This document shows positions 17,573 to 25,906 of a stretch of 64,000 nt of DNA, in pieces (position 1 is the stretch's first letter; each line of letters begins with the position of its first letter). The stretch lies in assembly GCF_008973715.1 (NCBI RefSeq), contig NZ_WBOL01000006.1, forward strand, positions 62,001 through 126,000. Reading direction: 5' to 3'. Below the pieces are notes generated by a model. The model did not search any database and was not told where the DNA came from. It saw only the letters and a program-made list of their open reading frames with translations. The stretch comes from Nitrincola schmidtii (lineage in GTDB: Bacteria > Pseudomonadota > Gammaproteobacteria > Pseudomonadales > Balneatricaceae). The translations under genes and the position numbers were made by a program.

Positions 17573-18316
17573 TTAGCTAAGCTGCAACACACGTGCAGCT
17601 GAGCTAGAATTCTCTTCGGCTGTTTTCATCATCTTTATTTGAATCTCATATTGTCGAGATAAGCCGATGATGGCAGTGAGTTCTTCAACCGCATTAACGT
17701 TACTGGTTTCGAGATAACCGGACCGAATCTGTCTATTGATTAATGGTGGCAGAGGCTGTTGATCATTGGTTCGCATTAAACCTTCAGTCCCTTTAAATGA
17801 AGTCGCCGGATCTAACTCAACCACTTTAATGACATCAACCAAGGCAAGTTCAGCCGCACCATCACCGAGGGGACGAATGGTTACTGCCCCATCATTGGCT
17901 ATTTGCACTTTTTCAGCCGGAGGAATCACGATCGGAATACCTCCATTACCAATAACAGGCAAACCACTGCCAGTCACTAATTGGTTTGCGGCATTGATTT
18001 GCAGTTCACCAGCACGGGTATAACCCTCTGTTCCATCGGGTGCTCGAACAGCAATCCAACCACCACCCACAACTGCAATATCAAGATCACGCCCTGTTTG
18101 TTGCAAGGTACCGGAGGCACGATTGGTTCCGGGAGACTCCGCCATAGCATAGACTCGCGATGCCTGACCATCACCGAACACTCGCATCGCTCTAGCTTGC
18201 TCAAAATCTTGCTTGAAACCAGTCGTCGTAACGTTGGCTAAGTTATTGGCACGTATCTGCTGCGCGTTCATATTCTCGCGTGCGCCAGTCATTGCCAGAT
18301 ATAACACTTTATCCAT
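17573..18316 (-). CDS. flgF: Proximal rod protein FlgF
   Basis: A 247-residue rod protein with MDKVLYLAMTGARENMNAQ at the start, NNLANVTTTGFKQD as the rod motif and SNVNAVEELTAIIGLSRQYE at the end. It is the first gene of flgFGHIJ. A sigma-54 site lies about 60 bases upstream and a terminator beyond that separates it from flgE, so it begins its own transcription unit. Confidence 0.95.
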   Translation of the reverse strand: MDKVLYLAMTGARENMNAQQIRANNLANVTTTGFKQDFEQARAMRVFGDGQASRVYAMAESPGTNRASGTLQQTGRDLDIAVVGGGWIAVRAPDGTEGYTRAGELQINAANQLVTGSGLPVIGNGGIPIVIPPAEKVQIANDGAVTIRPLGDGAAELALVDVIKVVELDPATSFKGTEGLMRTNDQQPLPPLINRQIRSGYLETSNVNAVEELTAIIGLSRQYEIQIKMMKTAEENSSSAARVLQLS

Positions 18317-18376
18317 TATCCACTCCTTATCGCGGCGGTTGCGGCTTGCCGCTTTTATCGGGACTAATAGATATTA

Positions 18377-18392
18377 AGCAAGGAGTGTGCCA
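18377..18392 (-). promoter_or_regulatory. Sigma-54 promoter of flgFGHIJ
   Basis: On the minus strand TGGCACACTCCTTGCT matches the -24/-12 consensus, with GG and GC ten bases apart and the flanking TGGCAC and TTGCT intact. It lies 61 bases before the flgF ATG. In related bacteria such sites are activated by FleQ/FlrA or FleR/FlrC-type regulators, none of which is in this window. Confidence 0.85.
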
Positions 18393-18447
18393 TCAAGGAT
18401 AAGGAGAGAAAAAACCATAGAGGTGAGTATCAGGAAGGAGTGCTTTC

Positions 18448-18484
18448 AAAAAAGAATTGGAGCTCGTTCAGAACGAACTCCAAT
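18448..18484 (-). terminator. Terminator after flgE
   Basis: A 14-bp stem with one mismatch (18456-18469 with 18471-18484) is followed on the minus strand by TTCTTTTTT. It lies just after the flgE stop and closes the flgBCDE unit. The A-rich flank on the other side could also stop plus-strand transcripts. Confidence 0.85.
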
Positions 18485-18491
18485 AAAAAAC

Positions 18492-20531
18492 TTAGATATT
18501 CAAGATAGTCTGGGTAATGTTGTTGGCAGTCTCTAACGTTTTAGAACTTGCCTGGAAGTTACGCTGTGCTTGTATCAAGTTTACCAACTCGGTAGACAGA
18601 TCAACGTTTGACTGCTCTAAGGCAGCTGAACGCAACGTACCATTCAAACCAGTACCCGGCGGGTTAAGTATTGCATTACCTGAAGCCAAGGTAGCAATCC
18701 ATTCAGTATCACCTGAAGGCTGCAAGCCATCTTGGTTTTCAAAAGTCGCAAATGCTACGACACCTAGGGATTGGTTTTGACCATTACTGAAAGATGCAAT
18801 CATTTCGCCGGTAGGAGCAAAGGTTACACCAATCAAATCACCCTTGGTATAACCATCTTGCTGTTGGTTTTTAACAATTGAAGCAGATGCAAATTGTGTT
18901 GAGTTAGTTAAATCTAAACGTATATTTGTATTAGGGTTAGCTGGATCAGCACCTTGGATAGTAATCGCTGGCACTTGAGTACCTGGAGTAAATACACCAT
19001 TTCCACCAAAAACATTAATACCATTTAACAGACCACTTTCAGGTCTAAAGGATAATAGAATTGAACCTGGCTCCGTAAGTGTTCCAGTACCGGGATCTTG
19101 TCTCTTACCAATATCAAGCAATTCTTCATTATTTAAATATGCATAAGCACGATAGTGACCCAAGTATCCCCTATCACCTTCAACTACTTCGTTTGGAGTA
19201 GCCAAGTTAGTACCTGAAGTGTATGTTTGCTGACCGACAATTAAAAAACCCGAATTAACTGTAACTTCAGGTCTAAATTGATTATCAGGAACATCTCCAG
19301 CAGACGCTCTAAATGTAATTTCTATCTCACGAGTGCCAGGTATAGATCCATCAACAATTGCTACTGATTCGATATCTGGATTTCTATCCAAAATTCTCGG
19401 TTCATTGGATCTGATAGCCGCTTCTAATTCTGCTTGCGTCATTGTACCAGTAACTTGAATTGGAACGCCGCCAATACTTATTGACCCCTCTGTATTCGCT
19501 GGATCCAAAGATAATGCATATTTTCTAACTTCATTTGATGGTCTTTTCGAGACATCATCTGGAGCAACAACAGATCCAGCAATACCTGCAGCTGTGCTGG
19601 TATCACGAACAAGAACACTGCCTGAATCAGTATATTGAGACTTAAAATCAAAGGTTAATATAGGGCTAGCACCAGAATTATCAATACTAACTGAAGCCAA
19701 GTCTATTCTTGGGTCCGTCCGTAGTAATAAATCCCCATTTGGTGTGATTGCATTTCCTGTATTAAGGTTAAAAATATTTGACCCTGGAGGGGTTTCAGAG
19801 AAATCAGAAGTAATATCAAGCTCAACACCTGAAATAGTCAGGGTATTGTTACCTGGAGCACTAAGCAAGTCGGACAAAATATAGCTAAACTCCTGTCTTA
19901 CAGGTTGTTGCTCAACAAAGTTAAACTTTACAGTTTGTTCATTACCAAGACTGTCAAAAGTTCTTACTGTAGTTGTATAAGTAAAGGAGCCTGGTTCATC
20001 TTTGTCATATTCTGGTAAAAGCCTAGTAGCATCAGACCTAGCATCAATATTGAATGATAAATCTATAGACTCTGTAGCTTTCGGAGGACTTTCTTTCTGT
20101 GATACCTGCAAATTACCTATTGGCAACCTGTTACCTTCTTGGTCTAATCCATAACCCTGCAAGAACTTACCTGACTTAGATATAATCTGCCCGTCTTTAT
20201 TTAGTTCGAAAGCCCCTGCACGAGTGTAGGTAGTACTACCTTGCCCATCACTTAACTGAAAGAACCCAGAACCATTGATAGCAAGATCTAAGTTATTGTT
20301 GGTAAATTCGATAGTACCAGCGCTAAAGTCTTGAGAAATCCCTGCAACAGTTACGCCCGAACCCGGACTATTGCTCGAGCCAGCACCCACAACTGAAGTC
20401 GCATAAATATCTGCAAACTCAGTTCGTGAAGACTTAAAGCCAGTGGTGCTGACGTTGGCAATGTTGTTACCTGTCACATCCAACATAGTGGAAGCGGCTT
20501 TTAGACCTGTAATTGCTGTATTGAATGACAT
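18492..20531 (-). CDS. flgE: Flagellar hook protein FlgE
   Basis: The hook subunit. It starts MSFNTAITGLKAASTML with the motif NNIANVSTTGFKSSRTEF and ends EQSNVDLSTELVNLIQAQRNFQASSKTLETANNITQ-like, both standard. At 679 residues it is far longer than the E. coli protein (about 400); the extra sequence is in the surface-exposed middle (about 150-560). Longer hooks subunits of this kind are known in Vibrio and Pseudomonas relatives. It is the last gene of flgBCDE. Confidence 0.95.
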   Translation of the reverse strand: MSFNTAITGLKAASTMLDVTGNNIANVSTTGFKSSRTEFADIYATSVVGAGSSNSPGSGVTVAGISQDFSAGTIEFTNNNLDLAINGSGFFQLSDGQGSTTYTRAGAFELNKDGQIISKSGKFLQGYGLDQEGNRLPIGNLQVSQKESPPKATESIDLSFNIDARSDATRLLPEYDKDEPGSFTYTTTVRTFDSLGNEQTVKFNFVEQQPVRQEFSYILSDLLSAPGNNTLTISGVELDITSDFSETPPGSNIFNLNTGNAITPNGDLLLRTDPRIDLASVSIDNSGASPILTFDFKSQYTDSGSVLVRDTSTAAGIAGSVVAPDDVSKRPSNEVRKYALSLDPANTEGSISIGGVPIQVTGTMTQAELEAAIRSNEPRILDRNPDIESVAIVDGSIPGTREIEITFRASAGDVPDNQFRPEVTVNSGFLIVGQQTYTSGTNLATPNEVVEGDRGYLGHYRAYAYLNNEELLDIGKRQDPGTGTLTEPGSILLSFRPESGLLNGINVFGGNGVFTPGTQVPAITIQGADPANPNTNIRLDLTNSTQFASASIVKNQQQDGYTKGDLIGVTFAPTGEMIASFSNGQNQSLGVVAFATFENQDGLQPSGDTEWIATLASGNAILNPPGTGLNGTLRSAALEQSNVDLSTELVNLIQAQRNFQASSKTLETANNITQTILNI

Positions 20532-20545
20532 GATTTTACCCTCAC

Positions 20546-21220
20546 TTAGCCTAGCTGCTTCACATCTTTAAAGTCGATGCTGCCAATTGCTGTATTCACT
20601 TTCATACCGATGCCGTTTTGTCCCAGTGACACACTGTTCACGGTAAAGGGCATCCAGGTATCCACTTGTTTGTATTTTTCGCCATCAAAGGCTTCTGCAA
20701 TAATCTGATAACTACCCGCTGGAACCTCTTCAGAAGCATTCCACACGAAGCTTCGTTCACCCGCTTGAGTTTGCCCCATATTCACACGATCCACTAACGA
20801 ACCGCCTCGATCATAGATAGAGATGCGAAGGTCCGTAGTACTCGATTCTAAACTCACGGTTCCAGGCAATGCACCGCCCTGCTGACTCAAATTGGCAATA
20901 TCTGAATTGATAAAAACCCGTTGACCGACCATGGATGACGCTTGTAATGCGCTTTGGCTACTCAGCAAACTGTTACTCATGGTCTGAAAGGTTCTTGACA
21001 TTTCTGTCATGGTTTCAACCATGGTCATGCTAGAGATCTGCTGCATAAAATCACTGGTATCAGCAGGACTGGTGGGGTCCTGATTCTGCAACTGTGCGAT
21101 CATCAGCTTCATAAACATCTGATCGTCAGACTTATCGACCTGGCGAGTGCTGGTTTGACGATTCGCCTGATTGATCTGATCAAAGACGTTGTTGTTCGGA
21201 TTGTTGTTAATCGTGCTCAT
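20546..21220 (-). CDS. flgD: Flagellar hook capping protein FlgD
   Basis: A 224-residue scaffold that caps the growing hook. The N-terminal family motif DDQMFMKLMIAQLQNQDP followed by SDFMQQISSMTMVE is clear. The C-terminal part (about 100-200) has the FlgD Ig-like/Tudor-like region with VPAGSYQIIAEAFDG. It sits between flgC and flgE in standard order and is shed from the finished hook. Confidence 0.95.
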   Translation of the reverse strand: MSTINNNPNNNVFDQINQANRQTSTRQVDKSDDQMFMKLMIAQLQNQDPTSPADTSDFMQQISSMTMVETMTEMSRTFQTMSNSLLSSQSALQASSMVGQRVFINSDIANLSQQGGALPGTVSLESSTTDLRISIYDRGGSLVDRVNMGQTQAGERSFVWNASEEVPAGSYQIIAEAFDGEKYKQVDTWMPFTVNSVSLGQNGIGMKVNTAIGSIDFKDVKQLG

Positions 21221-21243
21221 GACGATTTCCTCTTAAATTCTAT

Positions 21244-21681
21244 TTACTGCTGACCCAATCTTAAGGTCTGCTGAAGCATCTGTTTCGCTGTATTCATCAC
21301 ATCAGCATTGATTTGAAAAGAACGTGATGCCGAAATCATATCGGCCATCTCTTCAACAATGTTCACATTCGGGTAGTACACATAACCACGCTCGTCCGCC
21401 AGCGGATGATCTGGCTCGTATGTCATACGTGGATCGGTTTGGCTTTCAACTATTCTTAAAACCTGAACACCCTGACCTGGAACCAAACCCTGCTGAGTGA
21501 TTGGCATCTGTTCTGGCTCAGGCGCTTTCAAAGCGAAAACAGGGTGTCTAGCACGATAGGTTTCACCCTCGCTAGAACTGACACTCTGCGCATTGGCCAT
21601 ATTACTGGCGGTAGTGTTCAAACGGATGGTTTGAGCACTCATTGCTGAACCAGAGATATTAAAGACGTTAGATAGTGACAT
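21244..21681 (-). CDS. flgC: Proximal rod protein FlgC
   Basis: A 145-residue rod protein. MSLSNVFNISGSAMSAQTIRLNTTASNMANA at the start, YYPNVNIVEEMADMISASRSFQINADVMNTAKQML near the end, both diagnostic. Two bases separate it from flgB. The length is typical of the family. Confidence 0.95.
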   Translation of the reverse strand: MSLSNVFNISGSAMSAQTIRLNTTASNMANAQSVSSSEGETYRARHPVFALKAPEPEQMPITQQGLVPGQGVQVLRIVESQTDPRMTYEPDHPLADERGYVYYPNVNIVEEMADMISASRSFQINADVMNTAKQMLQQTLRLGQQ

Positions 21682-21683
21682 CG

Positions 21684-22088
21684 TTATTCACCCTTAATTG
21701 CTTTGGTTAGGCCTGAAAACTTGCTGTTCAAGAATTCAAAACTGGCTTGATAACGCAGGGCGTTGTCGGTGTAACGTGCCATCTCTTCTTGAACTTCAAC
21801 GGTGTTTCCATCAACGGCTGGTTGATGTGGTATCCGGTACATCAAGTCAGCGGCAAAATCTGGATCGGCTATTTGGCTTTGGTGCCTTGACTGTGTGGTG
21901 GCCAACTTCAGTGGTGATTGTTGACCACCTTGAACACCCTCTAACACAGCGGCAAAGTCGATATCCCTTGCTTTGAAGTTTGGGGTATCTGCGTTAGCAA
22001 TGTTATTTGCCAACACTTCAGCTCGACGCGCACGCAATACCAATGCGTCTGCATGGGGTCCGAGTGCTGAATCAAAACTAAATGCCAT
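21684..22088 (-). CDS. flgB: Proximal rod protein FlgB
   Basis: A 134-residue rod protein, first gene of flgBCDE. The N-terminal region carries NNIANADTPNFKARDIDF, the rod motif, and the C-terminal helix has EVQEEMARYTDNALRYQASFEFLN. The ATG at 22088 lies about 40 bases after a strong sigma-54 promoter match. Confidence 0.95.
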   Translation of the reverse strand: MAFSFDSALGPHADALVLRARRAEVLANNIANADTPNFKARDIDFAAVLEGVQGGQQSPLKLATTQSRHQSQIADPDFAADLMYRIPHQPAVDGNTVEVQEEMARYTDNALRYQASFEFLNSKFSGLTKAIKGE

Positions 22089-22127
22089 GGTTGCTTTCCA
22101 AATTCTTTGTGACTTTGTCTTTAATAA

Positions 22128-22143
22128 AGCAACTTGTATGCCA
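22128..22143 (-). promoter_or_regulatory. Sigma-54 promoter of flgBCDE
   Basis: On the minus strand TGGCATACAAGTTGCT has the GG and GC of the -24 and -12 elements ten bases apart, with TTGCT intact. It lies 40 bases before the flgB ATG and just after the cheR terminator. It fits the sigma-54 control of middle flagellar genes in polar-flagellated gammaproteobacteria. Confidence 0.87.
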
Positions 22144-22148
22144 GAAAT

Positions 22149-22172
22149 AGAAAAGCCCGCTATAACGGGCTT
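22149..22172 (-). terminator. Terminator after cheR
   Basis: AAGCCCG (22153-22159) and CGGGCTT (22166-22172) form a stem with a 6-base loop; on the minus strand it is followed by TTTTCT. It closes the cheV-cheR unit immediately upstream of the flgB promoter. Confidence 0.85.
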
Positions 22173-22249
22173 CTGATGTGACTAGGGTCGTTGATGTCGA
22201 TTAAAGCGGCAAGTGCCTGCCACCCTGTTTTGCCACTTATGCGGCAAGA

Positions 22250-23089
22250 CTAGATCGCCTGATAGATAATGCCGGGGCGGCAATGAATCATTTTGTATAG
22301 ATCGGGTAATCCTGATAGCGATTCAGATGCACCCAAAATCAAATAACCACCAGGTTTTAATTGCTTATGTATTTTGCGCAAAATATCGTTCTTCACATCA
22401 GATGAAAAGTAGATCAACACGTTACGACAAAAGACAATATCGAACTGCCCTAAGCTTGAATAGGGACCCAGCAGGTTTAGGCTTTGAAACTTAACTCGAT
22501 TACGCACTTCAGGCTTAATCTGCCAAGAACCTTCAGAGGTCTTAGTGAAAAAACGAGTCAATCTGTCCTGCGACAATCCTCGTCCAAGCGCCAGCATTTC
22601 ATATTCACCTTTGCGGGCCTGATCCAGAACAGTGGAAGAAATATCCGTTGCAACAATTTCTTGTCCTGACGAAAAGGCACCAGGTTTTGATTGTCGAAAC
22701 TCTTCAATAATCATGCTAATAGAATAAGGTTCCTGCCCTGTAGAGCAAGCCGCAGACCAAATACGTAATTTTTGAAAACTGTTGTTACTACTCAACTCAG
22801 TCAGCAGCTGGTTTTTCAAAATATCGTAAGGGTGAATATCCCTAAACCACAACGTCTCGTTTGTGGTCATCGCATCAATGACTTGTTCTTTGATGGTGGA
22901 GTTACCCGGTTGGTTTAGACGACGAATTAATTCAGAAAGCGTGCTATACCCCTCTTTCTGCATAATTCGACTCAGGCGGCTTTGAACCAGATACTGTTTG
23001 TGTTCTGCCAACAAAATGCCACAGCTCTTTTCAAGAAATTGGCTAAAGCCTTTAAACTCTTCAGAACTGATTGTGAATCCAGTTTTCAC
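22250..23089 (-). CDS. cheR: Chemotaxis protein methyltransferase CheR
   Basis: A 279-residue SAM-dependent glutamate O-methyltransferase that methylates chemoreceptors. The N-terminal helical domain covers about 1-75. In the methyltransferase domain WSAACSTGQEPYSISM is the SAM-binding motif, with NETLWFRD before it and FDIVFCRNVLIYFSSD after it. It is 20 bases downstream of cheV and transcribed with it. Confidence 0.95.
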   Translation of the reverse strand: MKTGFTISSEEFKGFSQFLEKSCGILLAEHKQYLVQSRLSRIMQKEGYSTLSELIRRLNQPGNSTIKEQVIDAMTTNETLWFRDIHPYDILKNQLLTELSSNNSFQKLRIWSAACSTGQEPYSISMIIEEFRQSKPGAFSSGQEIVATDISSTVLDQARKGEYEMLALGRGLSQDRLTRFFTKTSEGSWQIKPEVRNRVKFQSLNLLGPYSSLGQFDIVFCRNVLIYFSSDVKNDILRKIHKQLKPGGYLILGASESLSGLPDLYKMIHCRPGIIYQAI

Positions 23090-23109
23090 TCAATACCACC
23101 TATTCGGCA

Positions 23110-24048
23110 TCAGCGTTGATTGACAGCGTTAATACGTTTAACAACAACTTTAGCTAGGTCATCGGGATTGAACTTAGCTAAGAATCCATCTGCACCGACT
23201 TTTTTAACCATCGATACGTTAAAACCACCGCTTAAGGATGAATGAAGTATCACATGCATCTTATCCATGCGCGTATCGCTGCGAATCATTGAGGTTAAGG
23301 TGTAGCCATCCATCTCGGGCATTTCAAGATCAGAAATCAACATGAGGAAATGGGTAGCAACATCGACATCACGTTCTGCAAGATCTTTAAGAAGATTCCA
23401 TGCCTCACGTCCATTATTAGCGACCGTAACTTTCAAGCCCATACTTTCAAGACTGCGAATCATTTGCGTGCGCGCAACTTGAGAATCATCACAAATTAAA
23501 ACACGGTGCTGTTCGGCTTGTGTTCTCACTTCTTTAGTGGCGATATCATCACTGACAATCGTAGAAGCCGGATAAATATCAGCAAGAATTTGTTCCACAT
23601 CGATAATTTCGATCAACTTACCTTCATATTCAAAAACAGCGGTCAGATAGTTATCTGAACCTATTTCAGCTGGAGGAGCCATAATTTGATCCCAATTGGT
23701 ATTCAAAATACGGTCGACTCTACGAACCAAAAACGCAAGTGTGCGCTTGTTGTATTCGGCAACAATTAAGAAGCAGGTGCGCTCTTCCGATTCAGGAATA
23801 GGCGGACGTCCGATAGCTTCAGACAGATCCAACACTGGAATAGTCTCGCCACGTATATGTGCCATACCCTTAATAACGGTAGTTTTACGAGGGACCTCGG
23901 TCAAACTAGGGCACTGTAACACTTCCCTTACTTTGAACACGTTAATGCCATAACGCTGATCCGTTTCCAGACCAAACAGGAGTAGCTCTAGACGATTCTG
24001 ACCGACCATCTGTGTTCGAAGGTTTACACTATCCAATATACCTGACAT
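23110..24048 (-). CDS. cheV: Chemotaxis coupling protein CheV
   Basis: A 312-residue protein with a CheW-like domain (about 15-160) and a C-terminal receiver domain (about 180-310). The receiver keeps its acidic pair D187 and D188 (ICDDS), the phosphoacceptor D240 in LISDLEMPEMDGY and a lysine in FLAKFNPDD. CheV links receptors to CheA and may take phosphate from it. The cheV-cheR pair next to flgA is typical of Pseudomonas and Vibrio relatives. Confidence 0.95.
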   Translation of the reverse strand: MSGILDSVNLRTQMVGQNRLELLLFGLETDQRYGINVFKVREVLQCPSLTEVPRKTTVIKGMAHIRGETIPVLDLSEAIGRPPIPESEERTCFLIVAEYNKRTLAFLVRRVDRILNTNWDQIMAPPAEIGSDNYLTAVFEYEGKLIEIIDVEQILADIYPASTIVSDDIATKEVRTQAEQHRVLICDDSQVARTQMIRSLESMGLKVTVANNGREAWNLLKDLAERDVDVATHFLMLISDLEMPEMDGYTLTSMIRSDTRMDKMHVILHSSLSGGFNVSMVKKVGADGFLAKFNPDDLAKVVVKRINAVNQR

Positions 24049-24110
24049 GATTCAATAAACCTCAAGCCGTCTTTTACCAGAGTTGGTTTTCCCGTCGAGA
24101 CAGGATATCC

Positions 24111-24806
24111 GTGAATAAAGTTAATTTAACACTAGTTGCATTGTTTTTGGCTAATTTTTTCTTTGCCATGTCCGCTAGTGCTCAAATGTCTCCCGAACTG
24201 ATCGAACGACAAGTTCACGAAGCTATTATTAATGAGTTTAACACACGATTACCAGAAAGCCGGGTTGAAGCAGCAATAAATCCTGTAAATCGTTCACTTG
24301 ACTTACCTTCTTGCCTAACGCCACTTGAAATCACCTTGCCCTTCAATAGCGGGCAACGTATCACCGCTCGTGTTAACTGCCACTCTCCCGTCTGGAGTAT
24401 TTTTGTTACGGCACAAGTCAGGCAATTAATGGATGTGGTCATTACTAACCGACCCTTATCACGAAACAGTGTGATTAGCTCAACTGATGTTCGACTATCC
24501 GAGCAAGATGTTATCCGACTAAATGGCGATTATTTTGTCCAACTGGAGGATGTCGTTGGTAAACAAGTTCGCCGTCCTATCGGCAGTGATCAGGTCATTA
24601 ATACACGTATGGTCGAGGTGGCGCTGGCAGTCAAACGAGGCGATCAAGTCTCGCTTGAGTCTAGAAGAGGATCTTTAGTCATCAGAACAGTGGGCGTTGC
24701 GCTTGAGGATGGTAATCTTAACCAACAGATTCGTGTATTGAATGAAAATAGTGGTAACGAAGTTCGTGCCCTAGTCATAGCACCCGGCAGAGTCCAAGTG
24801 CCTTAA
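24111..24806 (+). CDS. flgA: Flagellar P-ring assembly chaperone FlgA
   Basis: A 231-residue periplasmic chaperone for FlgI assembly. It starts with GTG at 24111, supported by AGGA upstream and by the signal peptide MNKVNLTLVALFLANFFFAMSASA with cleavage after ASA. The C-terminal SAF-type region has VVGKQVRRPIGSDQVINTRMVE and VKRGDQVSLESRRGSLVIR. It is divergent from cheV across 62 bp. Confidence 0.93.
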   Translation: MNKVNLTLVALFLANFFFAMSASAQMSPELIERQVHEAIINEFNTRLPESRVEAAINPVNRSLDLPSCLTPLEITLPFNSGQRITARVNCHSPVWSIFVTAQVRQLMDVVITNRPLSRNSVISSTDVRLSEQDVIRLNGDYFVQLEDVVGKQVRRPIGSDQVINTRMVEVALAVKRGDQVSLESRRGSLVIRTVGVALEDGNLNQQIRVLNENSGNEVRALVIAPGRVQVP

Positions 24807-24871
24807 TCAAAAGATTTTCGGTATACTATTAAGTATGACTGTGCAGGTGCAAAAAAAATTTAAAATAATCC

Positions 24872-24898
24872 TAAAGAAGTTGATGCACTGACCGATAA
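24872..24898 (+). promoter_or_regulatory. Sigma-28 promoter of flgMN
   Basis: TAAAGAAG (24872-24879), an 11-base spacer, and ACCGATAA (24891-24898) match the FliA consensus, with 7 of 8 in the -10 half. The flgM ATG follows 33 bases later. Control of the anti-sigma factor gene by the sigma factor it inhibits makes a feedback loop. Confidence 0.85.
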
Positions 24899-24931
24899 CA
24901 CTTGCATAACCAGATAAAGAGGTGATTCAGG

Positions 24932-25240
24932 ATGGCTATTGAACTGAACGGCCTGTCCTCCAATCAGACGACAGCGGCTCGTAGTAAAACTGCCGATCAA
25001 AGCAATGCTGTTGCCACCAAGAATGGCAAGCCGGACACTGCAACCACGCAGGCGGATACTGTTCGTTTGAGTGATGCTGTTCAAGCTATTCAGTCTGCTA
25101 ATCGTCAGATAGACGACAAGAGTGACTTTAACGCTGAGCGTGTCGCTGAAATTAAATCCGCTATCGCGGATGGTAGTTTTAGCATCAATGCTGAGCGTGT
25201 AGCTGATAAGATGCTACAATTTGAGAAATTATTTAGCTAA
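24932..25240 (+). CDS. flgM: Anti-sigma-28 factor FlgM
   Basis: A 102-residue protein. The first half is polar and probably disordered; the C-terminal part carries the FlgM motif, DTVRLSDAVQAIQ followed by FNAERVAEIKSAIADGSFSINAERVADKML. FlgM holds FliA inactive until it is exported through the completed hook. It is preceded by the sigma-28 site at 24872 and followed by flgN 39 bases on. Confidence 0.93.
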   Translation: MAIELNGLSSNQTTAARSKTADQSNAVATKNGKPDTATTQADTVRLSDAVQAIQSANRQIDDKSDFNAERVAEIKSAIADGSFSINAERVADKMLQFEKLFS

Positions 25241-25279
25241 TATGAGTATCAACTAGCTCATTAAATATAGGCTCATACC

Positions 25280-25780
25280 GTGGCGATTGATCCGCAAGCT
25301 AACGATCTTTTCGATTCTTTCTCGACCCTGACTCGTCAGGGTTGTTTGCTTTTTGATGACCTGCAAAAAACGTTGGAGCAGGAACAACTCGTTCTTCAAC
25401 AGCGTGATCTAGAAGCACTCAAGTTAAACACCCAAACCAAACATCAATTACTACTCAATATTGAAGCCAATATTCGTGAGCGTAATAGTGTTCTGGTCCA
25501 AGCGGGTTTTGCGCCATCAGAGAGTGGCTTTGATGAATTTACTCAACTGATGCCGGAAACTAAGCGTGAAGCCCTAATGACAGACTGGCATCAATTGCAA
25601 AAGTTACTGATGGACGTTAGGACTGCGAGTAAACGTAACGAGCAGATCTTAGTTAGAAGTAAGCAAAACGTTGATCAACTGCTATCTCTGCTTCAAGGGC
25701 ATCAAAGTTCAAATGTGCTGTATGATACCGGTGGTAGTAAAGGAAATTATGCCGCTCAACGTCGTATCGGTAAGGCTTAA
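25280..25780 (+). CDS. flgN: FlgN-type flagellar export chaperone
   Basis: A 166-residue, mostly helical protein starting with GTG. The region LQKTLEQEQLVLQQRDLEALKLNTQTKHQLL (about 35-65) matches the FlgN chaperone pattern. FlgN delivers FlgK and FlgL to the export apparatus. The flgM-flgN order and the length support the call. It is the last flagellar gene here and is followed by tRNA-Arg. Confidence 0.88.
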   Translation: MAIDPQANDLFDSFSTLTRQGCLLFDDLQKTLEQEQLVLQQRDLEALKLNTQTKHQLLLNIEANIRERNSVLVQAGFAPSESGFDEFTQLMPETKREALMTDWHQLQKLLMDVRTASKRNEQILVRSKQNVDQLLSLLQGHQSSNVLYDTGGSKGNYAAQRRIGKA

Positions 25781-25829
25781 TCGCTCTGACAACTGGCAGA
25801 TCTATTGAATTCTCGATACAATCTATTTT

Positions 25830-25906
25830 TCTCCCTATAGTTCAACTGGATAGAGCGGGCCCCTCCTAAGGGCCAGATCGGGGTTCGAGTCCCTGTGGGG
25901 AGACCA
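25830..25906 (+). tRNA. tRNA-Arg (anticodon CCT)
   Basis: A 77-base cloverleaf. The acceptor arm TCTCCCT pairs with GGGGAGA, with one G-T pair at its base; the anticodon arm GGCCC/GGGCC closes the loop CTCCTAA with anticodon CCT; the T arm has GTTCGAGTC; CCA is encoded. It reads AGG codons. The C-terminal end of the minus-strand GGDEF-EAL gene runs 41 bases into it. Confidence 0.95.

Noticed and set aside
22201-22249. Repeated GCGGCAAG motifs after cheR as a regulator site
   Set aside because: Short and GC-rich, with no symmetry or clear spacing; similar strings near flgF are likely chance.
24049-24110. A sigma-54 promoter for cheV in the cheV-flgA gap
   Set aside because: A GG and a GC exist on the minus strand but nine rather than ten bases apart, and the surrounding consensus is missing.
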